Part shown: positions 1 to 7,037 of the stretch, in pieces | How positions within the stretch are numbered: the stretch's first letter is position 1 | Layout of the letters: each line of letters starts with the position of its first letter | DNA from: Sphingomonas sp. UBA4766 | GTDB taxonomy: Bacteria; Pseudomonadota; Alphaproteobacteria; Sphingomonadales; Sphingomonadaceae | Assembly: GCA_002403415.1 (NCBI GenBank) | Contig: DHHS01000111.1 | Coordinates: 6,854-20,888 of the forward strand | Reading direction: 5' to 3' | Length of the DNA: 14,035 nt | Program-made: the position numbers and the translations under genes | Notes under the pieces: model-generated | Told to the model about the DNA's origin: nothing | Databases searched by the model: none | Seen by the model: the letters and a program-made list of their open reading frames with translations, nothing else

Positions 1-349
1 CGTCGCGGTCAACCGAGGTGATAACGATATGCTCCAGCCCCAATTCAGCGGCGGCGACCGCAACGTGTTCAGGCTCCAGCGGATCAACCGCGCGCGGCAT
101 CCCCGTCTTCACATTGCAAAAGGCGCAAGCGCGGGTGCAGGTATCGCCCAAAATCATTACGGTCGCGTGCTTCTTGGTCCAGCACTCGCCGATGTTCGGA
201 CACGCCGCCTCTTCACACACGGTCGCCAGGTTCAATCGACGCATCAACGCGCGGGTTTCGGCGAAACCAGGAGAAGTGGGTGCCTTCACCCGTATCCAGT
301 CGGGTTTGCGCGGGCGCGGCGGGCGCGCGGCGGGAGCAGCATCAGTCAT
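1..349 (-). CDS. lipA: Lipoyl synthase LipA, N-terminal part (cut by window edge)
   Basis: Radical-SAM enzyme that inserts two sulfurs into octanoyl groups on lipoate-dependent enzymes (E2 subunits, GcvH), in the cytoplasm. Read leftward from the ATG at 349-347, 116 codons are visible before the window ends, roughly the first third of the family length (E. coli LipA is about 320 residues). After a short Pro/Arg-rich leader comes the family signature KPDWIRVKAP (15-24). The auxiliary 4Fe-4S cysteines are C45, C50 and C56 in CEEAACPNIGEC (CX4CX5C), followed by the radical-SAM cluster C71, C75 and C78 (CTRACAFC, CX3CX2C). No strong ribosome binding site precedes the ATG. It is divergent from the carbonic anhydrase, with 106 bp between. 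Both cluster motifs are intact, so the identification is secure; only the C-terminal portion is unseen. Confidence 0.96.
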   Translation of the reverse strand, partial: MTDAAPAARPPRPRKPDWIRVKAPTSPGFAETRALMRRLNLATVCEEAACPNIGECWTKKHATVMILGDTCTRACAFCNVKTGMPRAVDPLEPEHVAVAAAELGLEHIVITSVDRD

Positions 350-455
350 GCACGGGAGATAGCGTGTGGAGCGGTCGCGTGCCACCCCCTCCCTTCGGAC
401 AGGGCCGAACGCCTGCGGCCTTGCTCCGCCCCCGCCGAAATGCGATAGCAGCGCC

Positions 456-1091
456 ATGGCATACTTCACCGACTTAGTCCGCGGCTATCGCCGTTTCCGT
501 AGTGAACACTGGGCGAAGGAACGCGCGCGCTGGGCCGATTTGCGCCAGTCGCAATCGCCGCGTGTCATGGTGATTGCGTGCTCGGACAGCCGCGTCGATC
601 CGTCGATGGTGTTCGACACCTCGCCGGGCGAGATTTTCGTGCTGCGAAACATTGCCAATCTGGTGCCGCCGTTTGAAACGGACGGATCGCGCCATGGTGT
701 ATCCGCAGCGATCGAATTTGCGGTCACGCAGCTCAAGGTCGCCGAGATTGTGGTGATGGGGCACGGTGCTTGCGGCGGTGTAAAGGCCGCCTTGACGCAG
801 GGTTTTGACGGCAAGGCACCCGGTGAGGGCGGCTTCATCCATCACTGGATCGATGTGCTCGACGATGCGCGCGCCCGCGTTATCGAAGCGCATGGCATGG
901 GTGATGACGCGGTGCACGCACTGGAGCTGGAAGGGATTCGCACCAGCCTGGCCAATCTGCGCACTTTCCCCTTTGTCCGCGCGGCCGAAGCGGCGGGCAC
1001 ACTGACGCTCCACGGTGCCTATTTCGCGATTGCTGATGGCGAGCTGCACATCATGGACGATGACGGTAATTTCGAACCAGCCGGGCATTAA
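456..1091 (+). CDS. Beta-class carbonic anhydrase
   Basis: Zinc enzyme interconverting CO2 and bicarbonate; 211 residues, normal for bacterial beta-CAs. Zinc site residues are visible: C42 and D44 in ACSDSR (41-46) and H103 with C106 in GHGACGG (102-108). The D44/R46 dyad typical of the class is present. The ATG at 456 is chosen because family homology begins directly there (a short helix with YRRFR before the RVMVIACSDSR strand). The frame is open back to 366, but that stretch looks non-coding and Pro/Arg-rich. No clear Shine-Dalgarno is seen. Bicarbonate is the substrate of carbamoyl-phosphate and fatty acid synthesis, so closeness to pyrB may be functional, but they are not co-transcribed in an obvious way. 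The TAA stop overlaps the stop of the opposing gene by 4 nt. Confidence 0.95.
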   Translation: MAYFTDLVRGYRRFRSEHWAKERARWADLRQSQSPRVMVIACSDSRVDPSMVFDTSPGEIFVLRNIANLVPPFETDGSRHGVSAAIEFAVTQLKVAEIVVMGHGACGGVKAALTQGFDGKAPGEGGFIHHWIDVLDDARARVIEAHGMGDDAVHALELEGIRTSLANLRTFPFVRAAEAAGTLTLHGAYFAIADGELHIMDDDGNFEPAGH

Positions 1092-1885
1092 CGCTTGGCG
1101 GGCGTCACTGTCAGTTCGTAATAGATTCGAACCCACGCGCCGATAATCGGCTTGCCGCCAATCCGGGGCGGATAAACGCGAAACTGCCACGCCGCCTGAC
1201 GAAAGCCGCGCGACAGCCCCGAGCCAAGCGGCGATTCGCCCATTGTGCGGCAATTGTCCACCCGATTGCCGGGCACCGTCTTGCACGCAATGAGCGCCCA
1301 GCCGCTTTCGCGTATCGGGGGCAAGTAATAGGCAAGTTCGGCGCGGGTCGGTTCGCGGACCCATTCGGCATTGTAGAGCGGCTCGCCACCCGGCCCGGCA
1401 CCGGGACCATAGGCTGCGACGCTATCCTTGCCCCGGCCGTTGTTCGCGCTCCCCGGAGCCGACGGGATGGCACCGATATCGGCGGCGGACAGTGTATCCT
1501 TGTCGAGCCGGATCAGATCGGGGAACAAGTCCTTCGTGGGCGGCATGGGCTTGGGCTCGGTCGGTGTCGGGATCGGCGGCGGCACAGGCACGGGCGTCAC
1601 ATCGACCCGGGTTTCGGGCTTGGGCGGCTGCGGCTCGGCGCGCGGTGCTGGGACGGGCTTTGGCGCGGGCGATCCCCCGCCCTTTTCCGATGCCGGGATC
1701 AGTTGAAAAGACAGCGGCGCGCGCTCCGCCTTTTTCGGGTCCGTCGCGCGCTGATTGAGCGTCAACAGCACCAGCACCAGCAACCCTTCGATCAGGAGCG
1801 CGAGCAGGAACGCCACCAGCCGCCTGTTATGGGCCGGACGCTCGCCCGCGCGGGCGCGCAGGTCTGGGAAATACGCCAACATCAT
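1088..1885 (-). CDS. TonB-family envelope protein (energy-transducer-like), substrate unknown
   Basis: 265 residues with TonB-like architecture. A cytoplasmic N-terminus with basic residues is followed by one membrane helix at about 24-43, then a long Pro/Lys/Glu-rich periplasm-spanning stretch (about 68-118), then a compact C-terminal domain (about 185-262). That domain has two cysteines (C201, C212) that could pair, and ends with YPPRIGGKPIIGAWVRIYYE (238-257), which resembles the last strands of TonB C-terminal domains (Y-P-P...G...G-V). The family normally links inner-membrane ExbBD to outer-membrane receptors. No exbB/exbD is adjacent, and the C-terminal domain is diverged, so a structural or signalling role is also possible. 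Two consecutive ATGs start the gene (1885 and 1882); the first is annotated. Divergent from pyrB (110 bp apart) and convergent with the carbonic anhydrase. Confidence 0.75.
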   Translation of the reverse strand: MMLAYFPDLRARAGERPAHNRRLVAFLLALLIEGLLVLVLLTLNQRATDPKKAERAPLSFQLIPASEKGGGSPAPKPVPAPRAEPQPPKPETRVDVTPVPVPPPIPTPTEPKPMPPTKDLFPDLIRLDKDTLSAADIGAIPSAPGSANNGRGKDSVAAYGPGAGPGGEPLYNAEWVREPTRAELAYYLPPIRESGWALIACKTVPGNRVDNCRTMGESPLGSGLSRGFRQAAWQFRVYPPRIGGKPIIGAWVRIYYELTVTPAKR

Positions 1886-1995
1886 GCGCCCCCGCGCCTA
1901 GCGATGGGCTGCAGAGGCGGCAATGGCTGCTTTGGTCGGGCACGTGCGGGGATGCGCTTGCGCTGTGCCCCCCGCCCCATTACCCAACGGCTTTG

Positions 1996-2982
1996 ATGAC
2001 CCCTTCCCCCCTTTCACCAGCCGCCCAACTCCCCGATCGCGCCGCCTTCCCGCACCGCGACCTGACGGGAATCGACGGGCTGCAACCGCATGAGATCACG
2101 TTCCTGCTCGATGAGGCGGAACAATGGGTTGAAATCAACCGCCGCCGGACAAAGGGCGACAATCGGCTCGCCGGGCTGACCGTCATCAATGCGTTTTTTG
2201 AAAACAGCACCCGAACGCTGCTGTCCTTCGAAATTGCGGGCAAACGGCTCGGTGCCGATGTTGTCAACATGCACGCCGCGCAATCGAGCGTTAAGAAGGG
2301 CGAGACGCTGATCGACACCGCCATGACGCTGAACGCGATGCGCGCCGATGCGATCGTCATTCGCCACCAAAGCTCGGGCGCGGTGAAGCTGATCGCGGGC
2401 AAGGTCGATTGCCCGGTGCTGAACGCAGGCGACGGGCGGCACGAACACCCGACTCAGGCACTGCTCGACGCGCTGACCATCCGGCGGCGGCGAGGGAATA
2501 TAGCTGGGCAGCGCATAGTGATTTGCGGCGACCTGATGCACAGCCGGGTTGCGCGGTCGAACATCCTCGCGCTGACCGCGCTTGCGGCCGAAGTCCGGGT
2601 GGTCGCACCCACCACCCTTATGCCCGCCGCGATCGAGCGGATGGGGGTAAGCGCCTACACCGATTTCGATGCAGCGCTAGAGGGTGCCGATGTCGTGATG
2701 ATGCTGCGGCTTCAGAACGAACGGATGGACGGCGCGTTCATCCCCTCGACCCGCGAATTTCACGCGCGTTACGGGCTGAACTCAGCGCGCCTCGCCCGCG
2801 CCAAACCCGACGCGCTCATCATGCATCCCGGCCCGATGAACCGGGGCGTCGAAATTTCATCCAGCGTCGCCGATCATGACCGCTCCGCCATCACCGAGCA
2901 GGTCGAAATGGGCGTAGCGGTGCGGATGGCGTGCCTCGACGTGCTGACGCGGGCCGCCCGTGGCATCAAGGGTTGGGCATGA
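1996..2982 (+). CDS. pyrB: Aspartate carbamoyltransferase catalytic subunit
   Basis: Transfers the carbamoyl group from carbamoyl phosphate to aspartate, the committed step of pyrimidine synthesis, in the cytoplasm. 328 residues. Carbamoyl-phosphate site FFENSTRT at 67-74, SSVKKGE at 97-103 with the conserved lysine, HPTQ at 151-154, and the aspartate-side loop HPGPMNRG at 277-284 are all intact, so it should be catalytic. The ATG at 1996 is preferred over a TTG one codon earlier; neither has a good ribosome binding site. No pyrI regulatory subunit follows. Instead the TGA stop overlaps the ATG of a dihydroorotase homologue (ATGA, 2979-2982), the arrangement of the dodecameric PyrB/PyrC-type aspartate carbamoyltransferases. 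I see no clear attenuator or PyrR-type leader in the 110 bp upstream. Confidence 0.97.
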   Translation: MTPSPLSPAAQLPDRAAFPHRDLTGIDGLQPHEITFLLDEAEQWVEINRRRTKGDNRLAGLTVINAFFENSTRTLLSFEIAGKRLGADVVNMHAAQSSVKKGETLIDTAMTLNAMRADAIVIRHQSSGAVKLIAGKVDCPVLNAGDGRHEHPTQALLDALTIRRRRGNIAGQRIVICGDLMHSRVARSNILALTALAAEVRVVAPTTLMPAAIERMGVSAYTDFDAALEGADVVMMLRLQNERMDGAFIPSTREFHARYGLNSARLARAKPDALIMHPGPMNRGVEISSSVADHDRSAITEQVEMGVAVRMACLDVLTRAARGIKGWA

Positions 2983-4208
2983 GCGCGTCCCGCCCGCTTG
3001 CGTTCACCAATGCCCGGCTGGTGATGCCCGCCGCCGAGCGTCCCGGTGCGCTGCTGGTGCAGGGGGAACGCATTGCCGCGATCGGCACCGTTGACGTGCC
3101 AGCGGATGCCGAGGTTGTCGATCTGAATGGACTGACGCTCGCCCCCGCCATTGTTGATCTGGGCGTGTTCGCAGTCGATGTCGCCGCATGTCACGCGGGT
3201 GGAATTGTGCGGATCGGGTTGATGCCCGATCAGTCGCCGGTGCTTGATGATCCGGGTATTGTTCAACGCGCGGCGCTGATCGGGCGGCCGCGCCTTTGGA
3301 TCCATCCAATCGCCGCCGCGACCCGGGGGCTTGCGGGCAGAGACCTGGCCGAAATGGCGATTAACGTCAGTGCGGGCGCGCGCGCGGTCGGCACGGGGCG
3401 CGGCTGGATCAGCGATGCAGGCGTGATGCGCAAAGTGCTCGCCTATGCCCATGATCTGGGACTGAGCGTGATTGCCCATGCCGAAGATGGCGGGCTGACC
3501 ACCGGTGCTGTCGCGACCGAGGGAGAGACGGCGACCAGACTCGGCTTGGCTACTGCCCCGGCGCTGGCGGAGGCGCTGGCGGTCGCGCGTGACTTGATGC
3601 TGGCCGAGGAAAGCGGCGCGGCGCTTCATTTCCGCACGATCACGACGGCGGCGGCGATCGAGCTTATCCGCGCGGCCAAGCGGCGCGGCGTCGCGGTTAC
3701 GTGTGGGACCACGCCTGCACATTTGTTCCTGTCCGATATCGCAATGTCGGGCTTTCGCACCTTTGCCCACCTATCGCCCCCGCTGCGTGCAGAAAGCGAC
3801 CGGCAAGCGACGCTTGCAGCGGTCGCCGACGGGACGATTGACGTGCTCGCATCGGGACATGATCCGCGCGGGCCAGAGGAAAAGCGGCTGCCCTTTGCCG
3901 ATTCCAGCCCCGGAGCTGCGGGTGCGGAGACATTGCTCGCCTTGGGGCTTGGGCTGGTTCGTGATGGAGTCATTCCGCTGCCGCGCCTGTTTGAGCTGCT
4001 GGCGGCCAATCCGGCGCGGGTACTGAGCGTTCAGGCCGGGCAATTGGCGGTCGGCATGCCCGCCGATCTGCTTGTCCTAAACCCCGACACGCCGTGGCAG
4101 ATCAGCGCCGACCGATTTGCCGGACTTGCCGGCAACACCCCGTTCGATGGTATGCCGACACAGGGGCTCGTGTTGCAGCTTTACAAGGGCGGCGCGCGAC
4201 TGGTTTAG
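2979..4208 (+). CDS. pyrC: Dihydroorotase-like PyrB partner, probably catalytically inactive (PyrC'/PyrX type)
   Basis: 409-residue member of the amidohydrolase/dihydroorotase family. The fold is recognisable throughout: VIAHAED (164-170), AVTCGTTPAHLFLSD (239-253), LSPPLR (265-270), IDVLASGHDP (287-296) and PADLLVLNP near the C-terminus. Key metal residues are missing. The canonical DxHxHxR after beta-strand 1 reads DLGVFAV (60-66), so both histidines are G62 and F64 and the substrate arginine is V66. The histidine of HVST is T220. The catalytic aspartate of the TDHAP motif is G293. H167 remains. In Pseudomonas such inactive homologues are known to be needed for PyrB assembly; that role is inferred here. 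Translation is coupled to pyrB by the ATGA overlap, which also fixes the start at 2979. A separate active dihydroorotase would be needed elsewhere in the genome. Confidence 0.9.
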   Translation: MSASRPLAFTNARLVMPAAERPGALLVQGERIAAIGTVDVPADAEVVDLNGLTLAPAIVDLGVFAVDVAACHAGGIVRIGLMPDQSPVLDDPGIVQRAALIGRPRLWIHPIAAATRGLAGRDLAEMAINVSAGARAVGTGRGWISDAGVMRKVLAYAHDLGLSVIAHAEDGGLTTGAVATEGETATRLGLATAPALAEALAVARDLMLAEESGAALHFRTITTAAAIELIRAAKRRGVAVTCGTTPAHLFLSDIAMSGFRTFAHLSPPLRAESDRQATLAAVADGTIDVLASGHDPRGPEEKRLPFADSSPGAAGAETLLALGLGLVRDGVIPLPRLFELLAANPARVLSVQAGQLAVGMPADLLVLNPDTPWQISADRFAGLAGNTPFDGMPTQGLVLQLYKGGARLV

Positions 4209-4225
4209 CCGCCGCCGGTCTCCGT

Positions 4226-5602
4226 TTAGCGGGAGGCGAGTTGCCGCACGGGCTGTTTGGCGGAAGCGAGCCAGGATGCAGCCTGGTCCCCCGCCCCCTC
4301 GCGCACAAAACACTGGCCGCCACGCGCGCGATAGGCGCTGCACATCGCCACTGCCTCTGCACGGGTGTAACCGCCCACCGAGAGGCGATAGACACTACCC
4401 GCTGCAGTCTTGAACGCCATCCCCGTTGGGTTCTGCGCCGCAAAGGCGGGGTAGCGACGCGTTGCGCGCATCCAGCCGTCACGGGCAACAGCGGCATTTT
4501 CAAACGCGCCGAGCTGAATGTAGAAATTTCCCCGCGCTGCAACGGCGCTTGATTTTGTCGCAACCGTCATGGGCTTTGCTGCAACCGGCGCGGGGGTTGC
4601 GGGCTTGGCCGCCACCGCAGACGCAGGCGCCGCCACGGGCTTTGCGACTCGGGCCGCACGCACGGGCTTGGCCGACAATGCCGGAAGCGCCTGAACCACT
4701 TCACGACGCTCGGCAAACACGATGGCAGGCGCAGCGTCACTTGGTTCAACCAGTTTCGGCGCGTCAGCCGCTGGCTCTGCGGACGCAAAGCCGGGCGTGT
4801 CCGCGACCGGCATCGGCGCTGCCACTACGGCAGGCTGCGCGGCAACCCGGGCGCTCAAGGCAAGCGCGACCGGCTGGCCCTTATCCTCAACCGGAATGAC
4901 CTTCAATAACGCCGCGACCTGATCGGCTGCGCCCACGGGCCGTGCAAAAACGGCCCAATCAATCATGCGTTTGTCCAACTCGTCGGCGGCGACATCGACT
5001 TCGGCGATCGCGCGTGCTTCGCGCCAGCGCCCGGCGAGCGCCAGGCTGAGTGCCAGATTCTGTCGCGTCTTTGCATCCGCCCCCGCTGCCCGTGCCGCAA
5101 CCGTCAGCACGTCGACGGCCGTCGCCGGATCCCCCGCCAGCGCAATCGCGAGCCCGCGATCCGCCACCGCAATCGTATCGGCATGCGCATCAAGCGTTTG
5201 ACGCGCGCTGGTCCAGTCACCGTTCGCAATCTGGGCAAGCGCCAGGCTGAGCGCGCTACGGCCATCATTTGGCGACAGTGCGAGCGCATCGCTAAATGCG
5301 TCGCGGGCAGAAGCGAACCGCCCCGACATCAGGTAAGCTTGGCCCAACAGCGCGCGATAAGCCTGATTTTGCGGCGCGGCCTGCACGGCGGCCTCGGCAT
5401 GGGCAACCGCCAGCAACGCAGTGCCCTCGGCGAGCATTTTGCGCGCCTTGGTCGCACTGGCGACGGCGGCCTTGTCCGCTTCGCTGCTCGCTCCCGGCCC
5501 GGCAAAGGCCATGCCGCCGGTCATCAGCGCCTGACCCACCAGCCCCGTGGTGACGAGCAATAATGCAGTTGCGCCCAAGTTGGCGGCGGTCCGGCGTTTC
5601 AT
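4226..5602 (-). CDS. Secreted TPR and SPOR-domain protein
   Basis: 458 residues, third gene of the ParA operon. It begins with a basic N-terminus and hydrophobic signal sequence (about 8-34, ending MAFA-GPG), so it should be periplasmic. Residues about 45-235 are Ala-rich helical repeats of TPR type, e.g. AYRALLGQAYLMSGRFASAR (81-100) and NLALSLALAGRWREARAIAE (182-201). An Ala/Pro/Lys-rich linker (about 240-355) follows, then a SPOR domain at about 358-436 beginning GNFYIQLGAFENAAVA. SPOR domains bind peptidoglycan stripped of stem peptides, usually at the septum. The ATG at 5602 lies 4 nt after the stop of the upstream RHH gene, with the signal peptide directly following. The frame stays open up to 6145, but those upstream residues are a shadow of the RHH gene. 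Converges on pyrC with only 17 nt between stops. Exact partner unknown. Confidence 0.88.
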   Translation of the reverse strand: MKRRTAANLGATALLLVTTGLVGQALMTGGMAFAGPGASSEADKAAVASATKARKMLAEGTALLAVAHAEAAVQAAPQNQAYRALLGQAYLMSGRFASARDAFSDALALSPNDGRSALSLALAQIANGDWTSARQTLDAHADTIAVADRGLAIALAGDPATAVDVLTVAARAAGADAKTRQNLALSLALAGRWREARAIAEVDVAADELDKRMIDWAVFARPVGAADQVAALLKVIPVEDKGQPVALALSARVAAQPAVVAAPMPVADTPGFASAEPAADAPKLVEPSDAAPAIVFAERREVVQALPALSAKPVRAARVAKPVAAPASAVAAKPATPAPVAAKPMTVATKSSAVAARGNFYIQLGAFENAAVARDGWMRATRRYPAFAAQNPTGMAFKTAAGSVYRLSVGGYTRAEAVAMCSAYRARGGQCFVREGAGDQAASWLASAKQPVRQLASR

Positions 5603-5606
5603 CGGA

Positions 5607-6158
5607 TTATTCCCCCATGTCCGTTTTGCTATCGGGCCGCGATGCAGCTTGTGCGGCCATGTCGTCCAGATCAGGCACCGTTTCCAGATAAGCATCGAGC
5701 GCCTGACAAACGATCTGCTGCGCAGAGCGATTGGCAAGCGCGCTCGCCAGCCGCAGCCGCAAGTGGCGCGCAGGATCGAGCCGGAGCGTAAACGCCGCCT
5801 TGCCCTTGCTGCCAACCGCCGCGCGGACGACAGATTCGCGCTTAATCTCTGTCGAAGCGGCAGGCCGTTCCGGGCCGGTCGCCTCGACGGCGACCGGCCC
5901 CGACAATTCCTCGCGCAATACTTCGCGCTGCCGCAGCACCGGTGGCACAGCAGGCACTGCGGGGACCGCAGACGGCTCGCCATGCCCCATGTCGTTCCAG
6001 CCCAGATCGTCGCCCGCATCCGGCACCGCACCAAAGCCTGCACCGCCAAAGCCTGCATAGCCTTGCGAGCGCATCGCCGGGCGCGCATGCCCTTTGCGCG
6101 CCAACAAGGTCGACGACAGTGAGGCAAAGCTCTTGGGTTGACCAATCAGCGACGTCAT
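5607..6158 (-). CDS. Small protein with C-terminal ribbon-helix-helix-like domain, ParA partner
   Basis: 183 residues, middle gene of the operon. The N-terminus (about 9-30, with ASLSSTLLARKG) is a short basic, helical-looking segment. Residues 31-110 are low-complexity Gly/Ala/Pro with an acidic patch, probably disordered. Residues about 120-162 look like a ribbon-helix-helix fold: a short strand AAFTLRLD (121-128), then helix RHLRLRLASALANRS, then helix AQQIVCQALDAYLETV. RHH proteins are DNA-binding dimers and serve as centromere-binding partners of ParA in several plasmid systems, or as autorepressors. The gene starts 1 nt after the ParA stop. The DNA-binding role is inferred from fold pattern and neighbourhood only; a non-DNA adaptor role between ParA and a membrane partner is possible. 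Confidence 0.78.
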   Translation of the reverse strand: MTSLIGQPKSFASLSSTLLARKGHARPAMRSQGYAGFGGAGFGAVPDAGDDLGWNDMGHGEPSAVPAVPAVPPVLRQREVLREELSGPVAVEATGPERPAASTEIKRESVVRAAVGSKGKAAFTLRLDPARHLRLRLASALANRSAQQIVCQALDAYLETVPDLDDMAAQAASRPDSKTDMGE

Positions 6159-6159
6159 G

Positions 6160-6873
6160 TCAGCTCACCACCCGGCGGCCAAAGCCACCGGCCTGACGCG
6201 TCGGCACAAATCCACCTGCGGCGGCGGGCGCGCTGAAAACGGTGCGTCGAAAATTCTTTTCAAGCCGGTCGGCGATATACGCCCAGAGAGCTTCAATCTC
6301 GCCCGCCGACTTTCCGCTCGGATCAACCTCCATCACGGTGCGCCCATCGATCATCGACGCGGCAAAATCGGTGCGATGGTGGATGGTGATCGGCGCGACC
6401 GTACCATGTTGCGACAGGGCAACAGCCGCCTCCGATGTGATCTTGGCCTTGGGCGTGGCAGCATTGACGACGAAGATCAGCGGCTTGCCAGCGCGGTCGC
6501 ACAAATCAACCGTAGCGCCGACCGCACGCAGATCATGCGGGCTGGGACGGGTTGGAATGACGATCAGCTCGGCGACGGCAATCACGCTTTGGATCGCCAT
6601 GGTGATCGCAGGCGGCGTGTCGATCATCGCAAGGCGGAAACCCTGTTGACGCAATACCTCAAGATCAGCGGCTAGCCGCGCAACAGTAGTTTGCGCGAAC
6701 GCGGGAAATTCGCTTTCGCGTTCATTCCACCAATCCGAAAGCGACCCTTGCGGATCAATGTCGATCAGCACGACGGGCCCGGCGCCCGCGCGCTGCGCCT
6801 GCACGGCGAGGTGGCCCGACAATGTTGTCTTGCCCGAGCCGCCCTTTTGCGAAGCCATTGCCAGAACGCGCAT
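6160..6873 (-). CDS. ParA/MinD-family ATPase
   Basis: 237 residues, first gene of a three-gene operon. Deviant Walker A KGGSGKTT at 10-17 with the signature lysine K10 and K15; Walker A' VVLIDIDPQG (34-43) with D38 and D40; Walker B LAMIDTPP (81-88) with D85. There is no N-terminal HTH, so it belongs to the short ParA type. A C-terminal tail of about 30 residues (Gly/Pro/Arg-rich) follows the last helix. Such ATPases dimerise on ATP, bind the nucleoid or membrane, and position DNA or protein cargo. A chromosomal ParAB would normally sit with parB near gidAB; no parB is here, so this is a different, dedicated ParA. The start at 6873 is supported by AGGGG a few bases upstream. Function is unproven: positioning of the cell-envelope factors encoded downstream is the natural hypothesis. 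Confidence 0.93.
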   Translation of the reverse strand: MRVLAMASQKGGSGKTTLSGHLAVQAQRAGAGPVVLIDIDPQGSLSDWWNERESEFPAFAQTTVARLAADLEVLRQQGFRLAMIDTPPAITMAIQSVIAVAELIVIPTRPSPHDLRAVGATVDLCDRAGKPLIFVVNAATPKAKITSEAAVALSQHGTVAPITIHHRTDFAASMIDGRTVMEVDPSGKSAGEIEALWAYIADRLEKNFRRTVFSAPAAAGGFVPTRQAGGFGRRVVS

Positions 6874-6928
6874 TTAATCCCCTGGACTTGCCCTAATTCC
6901 AATCTGGCATGACACGACAAGGGATAAG

Positions 6929-6950
6929 AACCGGTTAACGCCAGCGCGTT
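6929..6950. promoter_or_regulatory. Clustered small palindromes between divergent ParA operon and Sel1/SPOR gene
   Basis: In the 164-bp divergent intergenic region, AACCGGTT (6929-6936) is a perfect 8-bp palindrome, GTTAAC (6934-6939) overlaps it, and AACGC-CAGC-GCGTT (6937-6950) is a 5-bp inverted repeat immediately adjacent. The block sits about 56 bp upstream of the parA start and 88 bp upstream of the Sel1 gene. This is a plausible operator for a dimeric regulator such as the RHH protein of the operon. That assignment is inference; short palindromes also occur by chance in GC-rich DNA. Confidence 0.3.
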
Positions 6951-6977
6951 GCTGCAAAGAATTCCCTAACCAAATCT

Positions 6978-7007
6978 TTGCCAAACCGAGTCCACACCGG
7001 GTAATGA
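6978..7007 (+). promoter_or_regulatory. Weak candidate promoter for the Sel1/SPOR gene
   Basis: TTGCCA (6978-6983) matches five of six bases of the -35 consensus and is followed after 18 nt by TAATGA (7002-7007), a poor -10. It lies about 30 bp before the ATG at 7038. This is the best sigma-70-like candidate I could find on this strand here, but the -10 is weak. Confidence 0.25.
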
Positions 7008-7037
7008 GGCAGCACCCCCAACGACGAGGACAGCATC

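Noticed and set aside
366..455. N-terminal extension of the carbonic anhydrase from the ATG at 366
   Set aside because: The 30 extra codons are Pro/Arg-rich without family similarity; homology begins at the ATG at 456.
474..1364. Long minus-strand open frame across the carbonic anhydrase and the end of the TonB-family gene
   Set aside because: Antisense to an intact zinc-motif enzyme, Arg-rich composition, no recognisable domain; GC-rich shadow frame.
2874..3770. 298-codon minus-strand frame antisense to the dihydroorotase homologue
   Set aside because: Shadow frame of pyrC with Arg/Gln-rich composition and no domain.
2979..4208. Frameshift or pseudogene explanation for the lost dihydroorotase ligands
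   Set aside because: The frame is uninterrupted over 409 codons, substitutions are scattered single residues in aligned motifs, and the fold motifs are preserved, so it is a conserved degenerate paralogue.
5603..6145. Open frame extending the TPR/SPOR protein upstream by about 180 codons
   Set aside because: The added residues are an Arg/Cys-rich shadow of the RHH gene; the signal peptide begins at the ATG at 5602.
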